DNA of 64,000 nucleotides from Salticus scenicus (lineage: Eukaryota; Arthropoda; Arachnida; Araneae; Salticidae): NCBI GenBank assembly GCA_963930645.1, contig OZ005662.1, positions 97,696,436 to 97,760,435 of the forward strand, written 5' to 3'. The stretch's first letter is position 1, and every line of letters starts with the position of its first letter. The notes under the pieces were generated by a model. That model worked only from the letters and a program-made list of their open reading frames with translations. It was not told the DNA's origin and ran no database searches. Below, piece after piece: positions 8,360 through 17,858 of this stretch. The translations under genes were made by a program, and so were the position numbers.

Positions 8360-11300
8360 TCACAAATATCGCGGATTGAACCGGACAACTCTACCGGAAC
8401 GAGTAGTTTGGTTTGGAGGTAGACTTGGTACCACACTTGTCGGTTCCCCTAAGTTAGGTGTAGGAGTATGGGAACTGTCTGTAGCCCCAGCAGGCGGTGC
8501 TGACGGAATGTCATCCTGAGCTCGGAAGGCTGGCTTAAGTCTGTCTATACCAATTACACATTCTTTTCCATTTATTTGGATGGTGAAATGTTTGGCACTA
8601 CGTTTTGTGACACAATAAGGTCCATTGTATGGCTGTGTCAATGGTGCTTTGACTGAGTCATTACGTACAAAAACATGGGTACAAGTCCCTAATGAAGGAT
8701 GCACAAAACATGATGGTTTGCCATGGAAAGACGTAGAAGTTGGCGCAATATCTCGCATGGTATGGCACAGCTGCTGTAAGAAAGACGCTGGGTCTGTTTG
8801 TGGCTCCTCTTTCGAAGGTTCCAAAAACTCCCCTGGTAAGGACAGTGTTGTTCCATACAGCATTTCGGAGCAAGTACCACCAAGATCTTCTTTAAATGTG
8901 GCACGGAGACCTAAAAGCACAATAGGTAAAGTCTCCGTCCAGCGAGGACTGTTATGACATTTTAGGGCCTGCTTAAGAGTCCGGTGAAATCGCTCTACCA
9001 GTCCATTGCTTGATGGGTGGTAAGGGGTGGTGCGAATACGATGCATGCCCAAAATTTTCATTAAGGAGGAAAATAAATGGGATTCAAATTGTCGTCCCTG
9101 ATCTGTAGTGATTGTTCTAGGGACACCAAATCGGGCAATCCAATGTGCCACCAAGGTTCGTGCCACTGTTTCAGCTGTGATATCCTGCACTGGTATTGCC
9201 TCTGGCCAACGAGAAAATCTATCTATGAAGGTTACCAAGTAGGTATAGCCCGCAGATGGAGGCAAGGGTCCCACGATATCCAGGTGCACATGCTCGAATC
9301 TCTGTGAGGTGATGGGGAACTGCTGCAGTGGACTACGAGTATGTCGATGGACTTTTGACTTTTGACAGTCTATACATGACTGTGCCCATTTGGCAATGTC
9401 TTTCTGCATGGAAGGCCATACAAATCTCTGTTGGATCAGCTTTCGAGTGGCTCTAACACCTGGGTGTGACAAGGAATGGAGGCTCTTGAAAACTCCGAAG
9501 CGCAATGACTCAGGAACATATGGTCGCACTTTACCAGTGCTCAGATCACAATAAAGTTCTAAGTTAGGACCTATTGTCATTTTCTGGAGTTTGAGGGATA
9601 AATCAGGCTTGACAAGGATATCAGCCAATTGCTTATCTGTCGCTTGCTCTGCAGCCATTGTGGAAAAATCAGTAGAAGAATGTTGGATATTATTTATCCG
9701 TGACAGGGTGTCAGCAACTACATTGTCAGTTCCAGCAACATGCCGAATGTCTGTACTAAATTGGGATATGAAGTCCAACTGTCTCAGCTGGCGAGGAGAA
9801 CTGGAATCTGAAGTTTTTGAAAAAGCGAAGGTCAGTGGCTTATGGTCTGTATATATAATGAAGTGTCTTCCCTGCAAACTGTGCCGAAAATATTTTACAG
9901 CTGAATAAATTGCCAACAGCTCTCTGTCATAAGTGCTGTACCTTTGCTCAGTAGGACTCAATTTACGCGAAAAAAATGAAAGGGGTTGTAAACTATTATC
10001 ATTTAAGATATTTAAAACAGCGCCTATTGCAATGTTGGATGCGTCGACCATTAGGTTAATTGGCTGGTCCGGAGCATGATAAGCAAGAGTTGCAGAATGA
10101 ATTAGATCGTGCTTACATGCCTCAAATGCCTGGATTAATGTATCATTCCAGGGGACCGGGCGTTTATCATTCTTTTTAGAATCTTTTAGCAACTCGTGTA
10201 AAGGTGCCTGAGTTTTGGCCGCATTTGGGATAAATCGACGATAAAAGTTGAGCATCGCCAAAAAACGTCGCAACTCTATAATCGTTTTAGGTTTCGGAAA
10301 CTCGGCTATTGCCTTAGTCTTTTCAGGAAGTGGCTTTACACCAGAGGCTGTTATAAGGCATCCCAAAAAGGAAACCGAAGATTTTCCTAGAACACATTTA
10401 GCCGGGTTCAACTTAAGCCCATGGAGTCTGAGGCGATCTAAAACTTGCCTAAGATGCTCCTCATGCTCATCTTCGTTAGCTGACGCAATGAGAATGTCAT
10501 CGAGGTAAGGTATACAGAAATCAAGATTACTTAATATTTGATGAATGTACCTCTGACAGGTCTGCCCCGCATTTCGCAAGCCGAATGGACAAAACAAAAA
10601 TTCAAACAAGCCAAATGGTGTTGTTACGGCTGTTTTTTCTATGTCTGCAGGATTAACAGGGATTTGGTGGTAAGCGCGAGCTAAATCCAAAGTTGTAAAA
10701 ATTTGTTTCCCATGAAATAACTGAGTACAATCTTGGATATGTGGAAGTGGGTAACGATCTGGGACAGTAATGGCATTCAAGCGTCGGTAATCACCGCAAG
10801 GACGCCATCCACCATTCGCTTTCCGAACCATATGAAGAGGGCTCGCCCATGCACTTTTGGAAGGCCGCACAATACCCTGAGCCAGAAGAAATTCAAATTC
10901 CTGACGAGCAGCTGCCAGAAGTTCTGGCGACAATCGACGGGGTTTAGAGAATACAGGTGGGCCTTTGGTCTCAATATGGTGAAAAACCGAATGCTGTGGT
11001 TGTTCTTTTGGGGTATGGGAAGGGTTAGTAAGTTCTGGGTAATTGGCTAAAATTTTGTCAAATTTGGAAGAACCGAAAAGAATGCTCACAGCACTATTGC
11101 CTGGCAGAATTTGAGCAACTTTACCCTGCGATGATAGCATCGTTTCACCATCAATGATACTATTGTTTTTAGCATCTACCAGTAGATTGAACCTTTTTAA
11201 AAAATCTATGCCTATGATAGGTTGGCTAACTTTAGCAACCACAAAGGACCAAGTGAATGTTCTACGTAAGTTTAGATCAAGGGTAAGCCGTTGAGTTCCG

Positions 11301-11524
11301 AAAGTTGGTATTTTTGTGCCATTTGCGGCATAAAGAACAAGCCCCTCATTAACAACTGGTCGTTTGATGACACTAACAGGGATGACCGAAATATCCGCGC
11401 CCGTGTCAATGAGAAATTTTAATTTAGAGGAAGGATCGGCCAAAAGGATGCGATTTACATGGCGGTCGCAATCATGGCCCAGATGCGAACGCCGAATTAG
11501 TTTTCCTGGGTTCGAAAAGAGCAT
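8360..11524 (-). CDS. pol: Gypsy Pol polyprotein (protease, RT, RNase H, integrase)
   Basis: A 1054-residue Pol that copies element RNA into DNA and integrates it. Domains in order: aspartic protease with FLIDTGADISVIP (D40-T41-G42); reverse transcriptase ~200-390 with TLDLARAYHQIP (D280) and YLDD (340-343); RNase H ~485-610 with D494, E535, D560 and D605; integrase zinc-binding H683, H687, C717, C720; and integrase core D749, D808, E844, where D808-E844 gives DD35E. The C-terminus TRSGRVVRFNPRYL is of a type seen in CsRn1/mag-like elements. The ATG at 11524 lies inside the gag 3' end. The Pol frame has a TAA 6 nt before this ATG, so Pol is made either by a -1 shift within the 28 nt overlap or by re-initiation. 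No internal stop or missing catalytic residue is seen. There is no envelope gene. Confidence 0.95.
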   Translation of the reverse strand: MLFSNPGKLIRRSHLGHDCDRHVNRILLADPSSKLKFLIDTGADISVIPVSVIKRPVVNEGLVLYAANGTKIPTFGTQRLTLDLNLRRTFTWSFVVAKVSQPIIGIDFLKRFNLLVDAKNNSIIDGETMLSSQGKVAQILPGNSAVSILFGSSKFDKILANYPELTNPSHTPKEQPQHSVFHHIETKGPPVFSKPRRLSPELLAAARQEFEFLLAQGIVRPSKSAWASPLHMVRKANGGWRPCGDYRRLNAITVPDRYPLPHIQDCTQLFHGKQIFTTLDLARAYHQIPVNPADIEKTAVTTPFGLFEFLFCPFGLRNAGQTCQRYIHQILSNLDFCIPYLDDILIASANEDEHEEHLRQVLDRLRLHGLKLNPAKCVLGKSSVSFLGCLITASGVKPLPEKTKAIAEFPKPKTIIELRRFLAMLNFYRRFIPNAAKTQAPLHELLKDSKKNDKRPVPWNDTLIQAFEACKHDLIHSATLAYHAPDQPINLMVDASNIAIGAVLNILNDNSLQPLSFFSRKLSPTEQRYSTYDRELLAIYSAVKYFRHSLQGRHFIIYTDHKPLTFAFSKTSDSSSPRQLRQLDFISQFSTDIRHVAGTDNVVADTLSRINNIQHSSTDFSTMAAEQATDKQLADILVKPDLSLKLQKMTIGPNLELYCDLSTGKVRPYVPESLRFGVFKSLHSLSHPGVRATRKLIQQRFVWPSMQKDIAKWAQSCIDCQKSKVHRHTRSPLQQFPITSQRFEHVHLDIVGPLPPSAGYTYLVTFIDRFSRWPEAIPVQDITAETVARTLVAHWIARFGVPRTITTDQGRQFESHLFSSLMKILGMHRIRTTPYHPSSNGLVERFHRTLKQALKCHNSPRWTETLPIVLLGLRATFKEDLGGTCSEMLYGTTLSLPGEFLEPSKEEPQTDPASFLQQLCHTMRDIAPTSTSFHGKPSCFVHPSLGTCTHVFVRNDSVKAPLTQPYNGPYCVTKRSAKHFTIQINGKECVIGIDRLKPAFRAQDDIPSAPPAGATDSSHTPTPNLGEPTSVVPSLPPNQTTRSGRVVRFNPRYL

Positions 11525-12288
11525 GGAGAATTACACTTTTTTGCTCTTGCACCAAAGTTAGTATGATAAAAACATTGATTATTCGCTGGTTCTTTATAGC
11601 GACTTTTGGAGCGGCTACGATTACGATGACTATATTTGTTGCCCCGTGAACGTTCACGCCTGTTTACAATAGCAGCCAACTCACTCATCTGCTGAGTAAG
11701 CTGCTCGATTTTAACCTCTAGGGATGAATTGTGTGCTGGTGGAGCACATATACTGCTGCTAGTAGCATTAACCTGCGGGGTTGATGACAGATCATTAATT
11801 TTGTCCGCGACCCCTGCTAATTTTGACAAGTCATCACTTAATGCACCTACAATGCTACGCGTAGTTTGAGGAAGACGTGCGAGCCATAAGGATTTAAGGA
11901 AAGATTCCCCAACAGCATCCCCAGCTAAGGAACGCATACGTGTCAGCAAATGGGATGGGCGAGAATCGCCAAGTTCAACACCCTGCAGTAAGGTACGTAT
12001 CCGGGATTCCTCACTCTCTGAGTGAGATTCAATGAGGCGCTTTTTTAATGTTTCGTATGGGTTATCAGATGGAGGAGTCATAATAAGGTCGCTAACAGAC
12101 GTAAGAATATCTGCATCGACTGCCGCAACGACATGATTAAATTTTGTACTTTCACATGTTATTTTAGCTAAAGAAAATTGTGCCTCCAATCTGAGAAACC
12201 ATAGTGATGGATTTGTCTTCCAAAACGGGGGTGGTTTTACCCCAACATATGCCACTTGATGGCTGCTGTTTTCATCAGTCTCGGGCAT
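11497..12288 (-). CDS. gag: Gypsy Gag protein with CHCC zinc motif
   Basis: A 263-residue structural protein that packages element RNA. The N-terminal part has PPPFWKTNPSLWFLRLEAQF, a hallmark of arthropod CsRn1/mag-type Gags, followed by a helical capsid-like region to ~165. A basic stretch (RRERSRGNKYSHRNRSRSKS) comes before CFYHTNFGARAKKCNSPC, a CX2HX9CX3C knuckle. This CHCC arrangement differs from the retroviral CCHC and is described for the CsRn1 clade. The gene ends 28 nt into pol, which is in the -1 frame. A GGAAAAC string right before the gag stop loosely resembles a slippery heptamer, but its first three bases are not identical. Confidence 0.92.
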   Translation of the reverse strand: MPETDENSSHQVAYVGVKPPPFWKTNPSLWFLRLEAQFSLAKITCESTKFNHVVAAVDADILTSVSDLIMTPPSDNPYETLKKRLIESHSESEESRIRTLLQGVELGDSRPSHLLTRMRSLAGDAVGESFLKSLWLARLPQTTRSIVGALSDDLSKLAGVADKINDLSSTPQVNATSSSICAPPAHNSSLEVKIEQLTQQMSELAAIVNRRERSRGNKYSHRNRSRSKSRYKEPANNQCFYHTNFGARAKKCNSPCSFRTQEN

Positions 12289-12803
12289 AATGAAAAATAT
12301 ATATAAAAGCTTAGGTGTACGTAATACAATACAAAATAGGAAATACAGAATACAAATTTACCATTAAGAAAGTTATGTACAAAAATTATCGAGCAAAGGT
12401 TTCATATGAGCAAAAATAAAGCGCCTATAACAGAGAATTGAAAAAATACTATTGCAAAATAGCATATTTTAAACCTTAATTTTTAGATACTTTAAGGAAA
12501 AATACAACATTTGTGCATAAAATAATGGAGTAAAATGTTCTTACTGACCATAATTGAGTATCCCCGGTAATGAAAATTTGAAGATATATCGTGCACGAGG
12601 CTTCGCACACAGTCGTAATCGTAAACACTGCGTATCATAAAAATAGTTGAAAATAAATGCACGACATCTTTCTCAAATCACTTATCTTGAGATTTTAAAT
12701 ATTGCATTAGCTGAATGATGACATATCCCTCGGATGCATAAAGATATCGCGTGTTGCTGAGAAGGAAGTTGATGCGCGATCTTTTCACTCACAAGTCACC
12801 ATT
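12289..12803 (-). other. Gypsy 5' leader with primer-binding site
   Basis: About 515 bp between the 5' LTR and gag. In element orientation the LTR end ACAAAACCAT is followed by AA and then TGGTGACTTGTGAGTGA (12801-12785). TGG complements the CCA end of a tRNA. TGGTGAC agrees with the tRNA-Trp-type site reported for CsRn1/Kabuki elements, but the next bases do not obviously fit, so the primer tRNA is unresolved. The rest is non-coding leader. Confidence 0.6.
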
Positions 12804-13179
12804 ATGGTTTTGTAACACCATTGTAGTCGTATGCTTTCAGATAAATGGATCAAGCATCTCAAAGTATTGAATGAATAATAAGGACTCAAAGCATCTAAAA
12901 ATAATAATATATTAAGAAAAATGATCAGAATTGAACTTCTTATACATCGTGCGTGCAACGTACCGGTAAGGCGCGCTAGCTCATATTGAAAAACATTATT
13001 TTTAAGTTGCTGTTACAGTTACAGTTAATGATCAGCATGTTGTTACAGTTGCAGTTAATGATTAGCATGTTATTACAGTTGCAGTTAATGATTAGCCATG
13101 TTATTACAGTTACAGTTAAAATGTCAGAATGTGAGTTTATCAGTCAATCACCAGTTGGTGGTTACAGTTAACCGCCACA
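12804..13179 (-). repeat. 5' LTR of the gypsy element (376 bp)
   Basis: Identical by eye to 7950-8325. It should hold the promoter and polyadenylation signals of the element, though no clear TATA box was picked out with confidence. The target duplication GAAGT follows at 13180-13184. Confidence 0.92.
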
Positions 13180-13184
13180 GAAGT

Positions 13185-16100
13185 TTTTTAAAAAAAATCT
13201 TATACAATCATAAAAGTAGTGAAGTTTTTCTGCCTATAACTTTTGTTAACACGGTGTGGGTTCCGAAACTGACTAGGAAAATGTTTAGTTCAAAAGTAGA
13301 TGAAAGATTTCTAGACTAATTTGACATGAATAGTAATGGAAAACTTTAAGTACGTCTTAAATCTTAAAGAAAATGTTGGAGAATTTTGACAGACCCTTAA
13401 ATTAACATCGTAATGCTTCTCGCACTTACTAAGAAAACAAAACTACCAAAGTAGATGAAAGATTTTAGGACAAAACGGAAGTGAATAGAAATAAAACAAA
13501 GATTAAGAAGATTTAAGAAATATTTTTAAATTTAAAAATTTCTTAAATCAAAAGAAAAATCATGACGGCTTTTCGATAGCTCCTCCATTTAACATCGAAC
13601 AGTTTTTTATAATGAGACTGAAAGAAGTTTTTGTCAAATTAAATGAAAGATTTCTGTACAAAATTGAAGTGAATGGTAATCGAAAGTTTTAAATAGATAT
13701 TCAATTTTAAGGAAAATGCAGAGGATGTTTACTAGACTCTTAAGGTAACATCGCATGGTTTCACAAAAGAGTCATTTATGAAAAAAAAAAAACTTATACC
13801 TGCAAAAGCAGATGTAAGTTTGCTGAACAAAATTCAGGAGAATGTTAATCGATAGTCTTAATAAGATCTTAAGTCTCAAGGAAAATTGTGGAGGCATTTT
13901 TTTCAGCCCCTTCAGTTAATACCACAAGGTATCCATGACTCGCAGTCAAAGAAGTTATTTCCAAATTAGATGGAAGATTTATGCTAAAAATTAAAAAGAT
14001 TATATAGAAAAGATTTAAAAAGGTTTTATATATTAATAAAAATCACTAAAAAGTTTTTTTCCCATTCAGTTAACATTGCACAAAGTCCGAATCTGAGAAA
14101 GGAAATGTTTAATGCAAAAACAGATGAAAGATTTCTAGGCAAAACTGATATGAATAGTAACAGAATGGTTGGAGGATTTACGCCAGCCCCTTCATTTAAA
14201 ACCGCAATATTTCCGGGATTGACTAGGAAAGAAGTTAGAGCCGAATTGAAAAAACTGAAGTGAATGGTAATCGAAACTTTTGAAAAGTTTCTAATTTTTA
14301 GGGAAAATGGTAGGTTTTTACCAGCGCCTTTAGTTAATATAGCTTGATTTCTTGGAATGACAAGTAAATATGTACTGCAAAATGAGTTAGAAGATTGTTG
14401 GACAAAATTGAAGTGAATGTTAATCGAAAGTTTTAAATAGATGTCACGTCTTAAGAAAAATTGTTGTGGATTTTTGGCAGCCCCATCAGTTAACACCGCA
14501 AAGTTTCCAGGACTGAAAATGAAAGAAAATATTGCCAAAATAGGCGAAATATTATGCCCAAAAAAGAAGCAAATGATAAAGGAAAGTAGTTCTAAAAAGC
14601 TCTTGTACATGAATAAATATGCTAAAAAATTTTGTCGGTGCTTTCATTTAACATATCTAGATTTCTGGAACTGTCAACGAAAATATTTAATGCAAATTAC
14701 GCTGTAAAAAAAAGTCCTGTATGCTGCCAGAAATTTTCTGTAATAACTGAAAATACTCGAAAATTACGGAAAAATTACGTTGATTCAAGTGCAAGACATT
14801 TGGACAAAAGTAAAGAGAGTGTTATCGAGAGTTTTAAAAGGGTCTTAAATCTTATTAAAATTTGAGGTGTTTTCCTTTTTTTTTTTTTTTTTTTTTTTTT
14901 CACAGAACCTTCCTTTAACATCTACATGATTTTGGGACAGACAAAGAAAAAAGTTTGTGCAAATGTAAATGAGAAAGGAAAAAGTTAATACCAAAATAAA
15001 TATGAATTATGATAAAATTTTAAAGGACAAGTAATTAAATGTTTTGAAACTGAAACAAATCGTAAGGAAAACGGTGGATCTTTACCAGACTCTTTAGTTA
15101 ACAACGCAAGGTTTCCAAGACTGACAAAGAAAAATGTTAATGCGAAAGAAAATGAAAGATTAAAGGAAAAAATCTGAAGTGAATTTAATAGAAAGCCTTC
15201 AAAATGTCTAAAGTAAGTAAAATGATGGATTTTTACCAAATCCATTAGTTAAAATCCAAGATTTCCGAAAATAACAACAAAGAATATACTCCAAAATCAG
15301 ATGAAAATTTGCTGGACAAAATTGCGGTGAATGTTAATTGAAAGTTTTTAAAAAATCTTAAATCTTAAGGTACATGGTAAATGTTTTTTGCCAGTCCTTT
15401 CACTTAACGCCTATAGGTTTTGGGCTTGAAAGAAGTTAATGCCAAAATAGATATGATTTATGGTAAAATTTTAATGGAATAGTAACCGAACGTTTTGAAA
15501 ATGGCTAAATCATGATTAAAACGGTGGATTTTAACCAGGCGCTTCATTTAACACCGCAAGGTTTTCAAGACTGACAACGAAAATATTAATGCCAAAGAAA
15601 AAGAAAGATTAACGGAAGTGAATGTAATCGAAAGATTTCAAAATATCTAAAAGAGGGAGAATGGTCGATTTTTACAAACCCCTACAGTTAAAACTCCTGT
15701 TTCCGAAAACAAAAACAAAGTATGTACTGCAGATGTAAGTTTGCTGTACTAAATTGAGGTAAATGGTTATCGAATATTCTTAAGTGTTAAGGTAGACGGT
15801 AAATGCTTTTTGCTAGTCCCTTCAGTTAACACCGCAAGGTTTATAGGACTGACAAAGGAGAAAGTTAGGGACAATTTAGATGTAACATTTCTACAGAAAA
15901 CTGAAGTGAACAGCACATGAATGTCGGCAGAATGTTTGAAATCATATAAAAAGAAAAAAAACTGATGTAGATTTTTGTCAGTCCCATTAGTTAACACCGC
16001 AACATTTCCGAAAATGACAAACAAAAATATCAGTGCAAATATAGATATAAGATTTCTGGAAAAAACTGAAGTGAACAGCAGACAAATGTTCGCAAAGTGT

Positions 16101-16364
16101 CCGAAATCATAATAAAAATGATGGCTTTTTACCAGCCTCTTCACTTAAAATCGAATGGACTCCAGAAATAACAAGAAAGTAAGTACTGCAAAAGGAGATG
16201 TAACATTCCTGGAAAAAACTGAAGAAAAGTTTTAAAAAAGGTTTTAAATCTTAAAGAAAATGGTAGAGGATTTTTGCAAGCACCTTCAGTTAAACACCAC
16301 AAGGTTTCCAGGACTGACAATGAGAAAATTTAGAGTCAAAGTAGATATAAGATTTATGGTAAAA
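13185..16364. repeat. Diverged ~153 bp satellite array
   Basis: About 20 monomers, recognisable by boxes related to CCCTTCAGTTAACACCGCAA (for example near 13920, 14183, 14476, 15085, 15395, 15818, 16280) at ~150 bp steps. No two neighbours are near-identical and no long-period repetition is apparent, unlike the array beyond 24 kb. Expanded A/T homopolymers (e.g. 14875-14900) are frequent. Short open frames on both strands follow the monomers and are not taken as genes. Confidence 0.8.
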
Positions 16365-16623
16365 GGTTCTACCACGAACATATCGAAGTCTATTGATTAT
16401 CGAATGTGACGTCATACTGACGTAACATTTAAAAGTTAATTGAAAATTTCAATAATTTAGTACTCTGGAAAAAAGTTACGATAGTAAATATATCAAACAA
16501 TTTCGATGTAGAATTAATGAGTAAAACTGCTGTTATCACATATCTGACTTTTTAATTTTGTAAATATATTTCTACGTCACTATTCGACGATCGGAACGCT
16601 TCGATGTGTTCGTGGTAGCAGCC
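16365..16623. mobile_element. MITE with CTACCACGAACA inverted ends and CRE-like motifs
   Basis: Ends are inverted repeats: CTACCACGAACATATCGAAG at 16369-16388 and its complement at 16599-16618 with one mismatch, extended outward by imperfect GGTT and CAGCC. AAAA flanks both sides (16361-16364 and 16624-16627), a possible 4 bp duplication. Removing it restores the monomer segment TTTATGGTAAAATTTAAAG. The 259 bp interior is non-coding and carries TGACGTCA (16407-16414), TGACGTAA (16418-16425) and TACGTCAC (16573-16580). Confidence 0.7.
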
Positions 16624-17488
16624 AAAATTTAAAGAAATATAATCGAATGTATTAAAAATGTCTCAAATCATAAAGAAATATGTGGGTGTTTACCAGCACC
16701 TTCAGTTTACACTGCAAGATTCACAAGCAAAAATGTCAAAGAAAAAAAAAAAAAAAAAAAGAAAGATTAAAGGAGAAAAACTGAAGTGAATGTAATGGAA
16801 AGTTTTCTAAATATCTAAAATAGGGAGGATGGATTTAAAAAAACCCCTACAATTAAAAAGTATGGTTCCCGAAAATAAGAACAAAGTATGTACTGCAAAA
16901 ACAGATGAAAGTTTGCTTGACAAAATTGAGGTGAAGGCTAATCAAGAGTTCTTAAGTCTTAAGGTACACATCAAATGTTTTTTGACAGTTCCTTTAGTTA
17001 ACACCGCAAGGTTTCCGGGACTGACAAAGAAAAGAGTTAGTGTCAAAGTAGATGTAAGTTTTCTGAAAAATACTCAAGTAAACAGCACACAATGTTTGCA
17101 AAAGTCAGAAATTATTAAAAAAAAATATGGTATTTTACCAGTCTCTTCACTTCAAATCGAACGGATTCCAGAAATAAGAAGAAAGAAAGTACTGCAAAAG
17201 GGGATGTAACATTTCTGGACATATTGACGTGAATAGTAAAGAAAAGTCTTAGGTCTTAAAGAAAATTATGGGGAATATTTGCCAGTCTCTACAGTTAACA
17301 CCAGTTAAACAGTTCTACAGTGAAATTTTAAGAGAAGAGCAAACTTTTTTTTTTTTTTTTTTTTTGAAAATATCACAAATCCTATTAAAATCTTAAGTCT
17401 TAAGGTAGATGGTAAAAGTTTTTCAGCAGTCCCTTCACTTAACACCGTACGTTTTCCGGGGCTGAGAAAGAAAAAAGACTAGTACAAA
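16624..17488. repeat. Diverged ~153 bp satellite between MITE and copia element
   Basis: About five to six monomers, with boxes near 16700, 16850, 16990, 17140, 17290 and 17430. A- and T-runs at about 16740-16760 and 17345-17365 interrupt the pattern. The copia target duplication TGTAT is at 17489-17493. Confidence 0.75.
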
Positions 17489-17493
17489 TGTAT

Positions 17494-17766
17494 TATTGAG
17501 AGTTAATCACAGTAACTGTTTTATATTTGATGTAATCACTGTTATTTTGTATCACATTTAAACTGTCATTCATTTCTACCATATATGTAACCATAACTGT
17601 AAGTTTTCTTTATATATATGTTTTGGCAACACTTTTGTTTGTTGTCGTTTCTTGGGTACGCTGACGCTCTAGCGTGATGTACGTGAGTGCAATTTCTGCA
17701 CGTTTTTCATTATTAAACTTCATCTTATATCCATGAACATCGGACTCTGATTGATTTAATTTAACA
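17494..17766 (+). repeat. 5' LTR of the copia element (273 bp)
   Basis: Matches 21598-21870 except at T17584. It contains the short inverted repeat ACGCTCTAGCGT. The bases after the LTR (from 17767) do not allow a confident primer-tRNA call. Confidence 0.9.
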
Positions 17767-17858
17767 GCAGAGCGTGGTTCGATGCTCTAAAAGAAGTTTA
17801 ACAAGCCAATGAAGTATATATTTTGATTAGTTTTCGTAGTGTGTTTGTCACGTGTGAA

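Larger units (their letters stand above)
7950..13179 (-). mobile_element. Complete Ty3/gypsy LTR retrotransposon, CsRn1-like, inserted in satellite
   Basis: A 5230 bp element on the minus strand: 5' LTR 12804-13179, primer-binding candidate 12785-12801, gag 12288-11497, pol 11524-8360, polypurine tract 8339-8326 and 3' LTR 7950-8325. The target duplication GAAGT is at 7945-7949 and 13180-13184. The two 376 bp LTRs appear identical by eye over their whole length, so insertion is recent. Both reading frames are open and all catalytic residues of protease, RT, RNase H and integrase are present, so this could be an active copy. The CsRn1 assignment rests on the CHCC Gag motif, the TGGTGAC primer-site start and the pol C-terminus. 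Confidence 0.93.

Noticed and set aside
8625..11050. Plus-strand frames of 76-110 codons across the gypsy pol
   Set aside because: They are antisense shadows of the 1054-residue Pol, which has full domain and motif support.
17767..17790. Primer-binding site for the copia element
   Set aside because: GCAGAGCGTGGTTCGATGC follows the LTR but could not be matched to a tRNA end or an internal tRNA-Met site with confidence.
17823..17858. Upstream in-frame ATG for copia Gag
   Set aside because: It adds 12 residues without family resemblance; the next ATG gives the expected MASEDSKYSVEPFNGKNF-type start.
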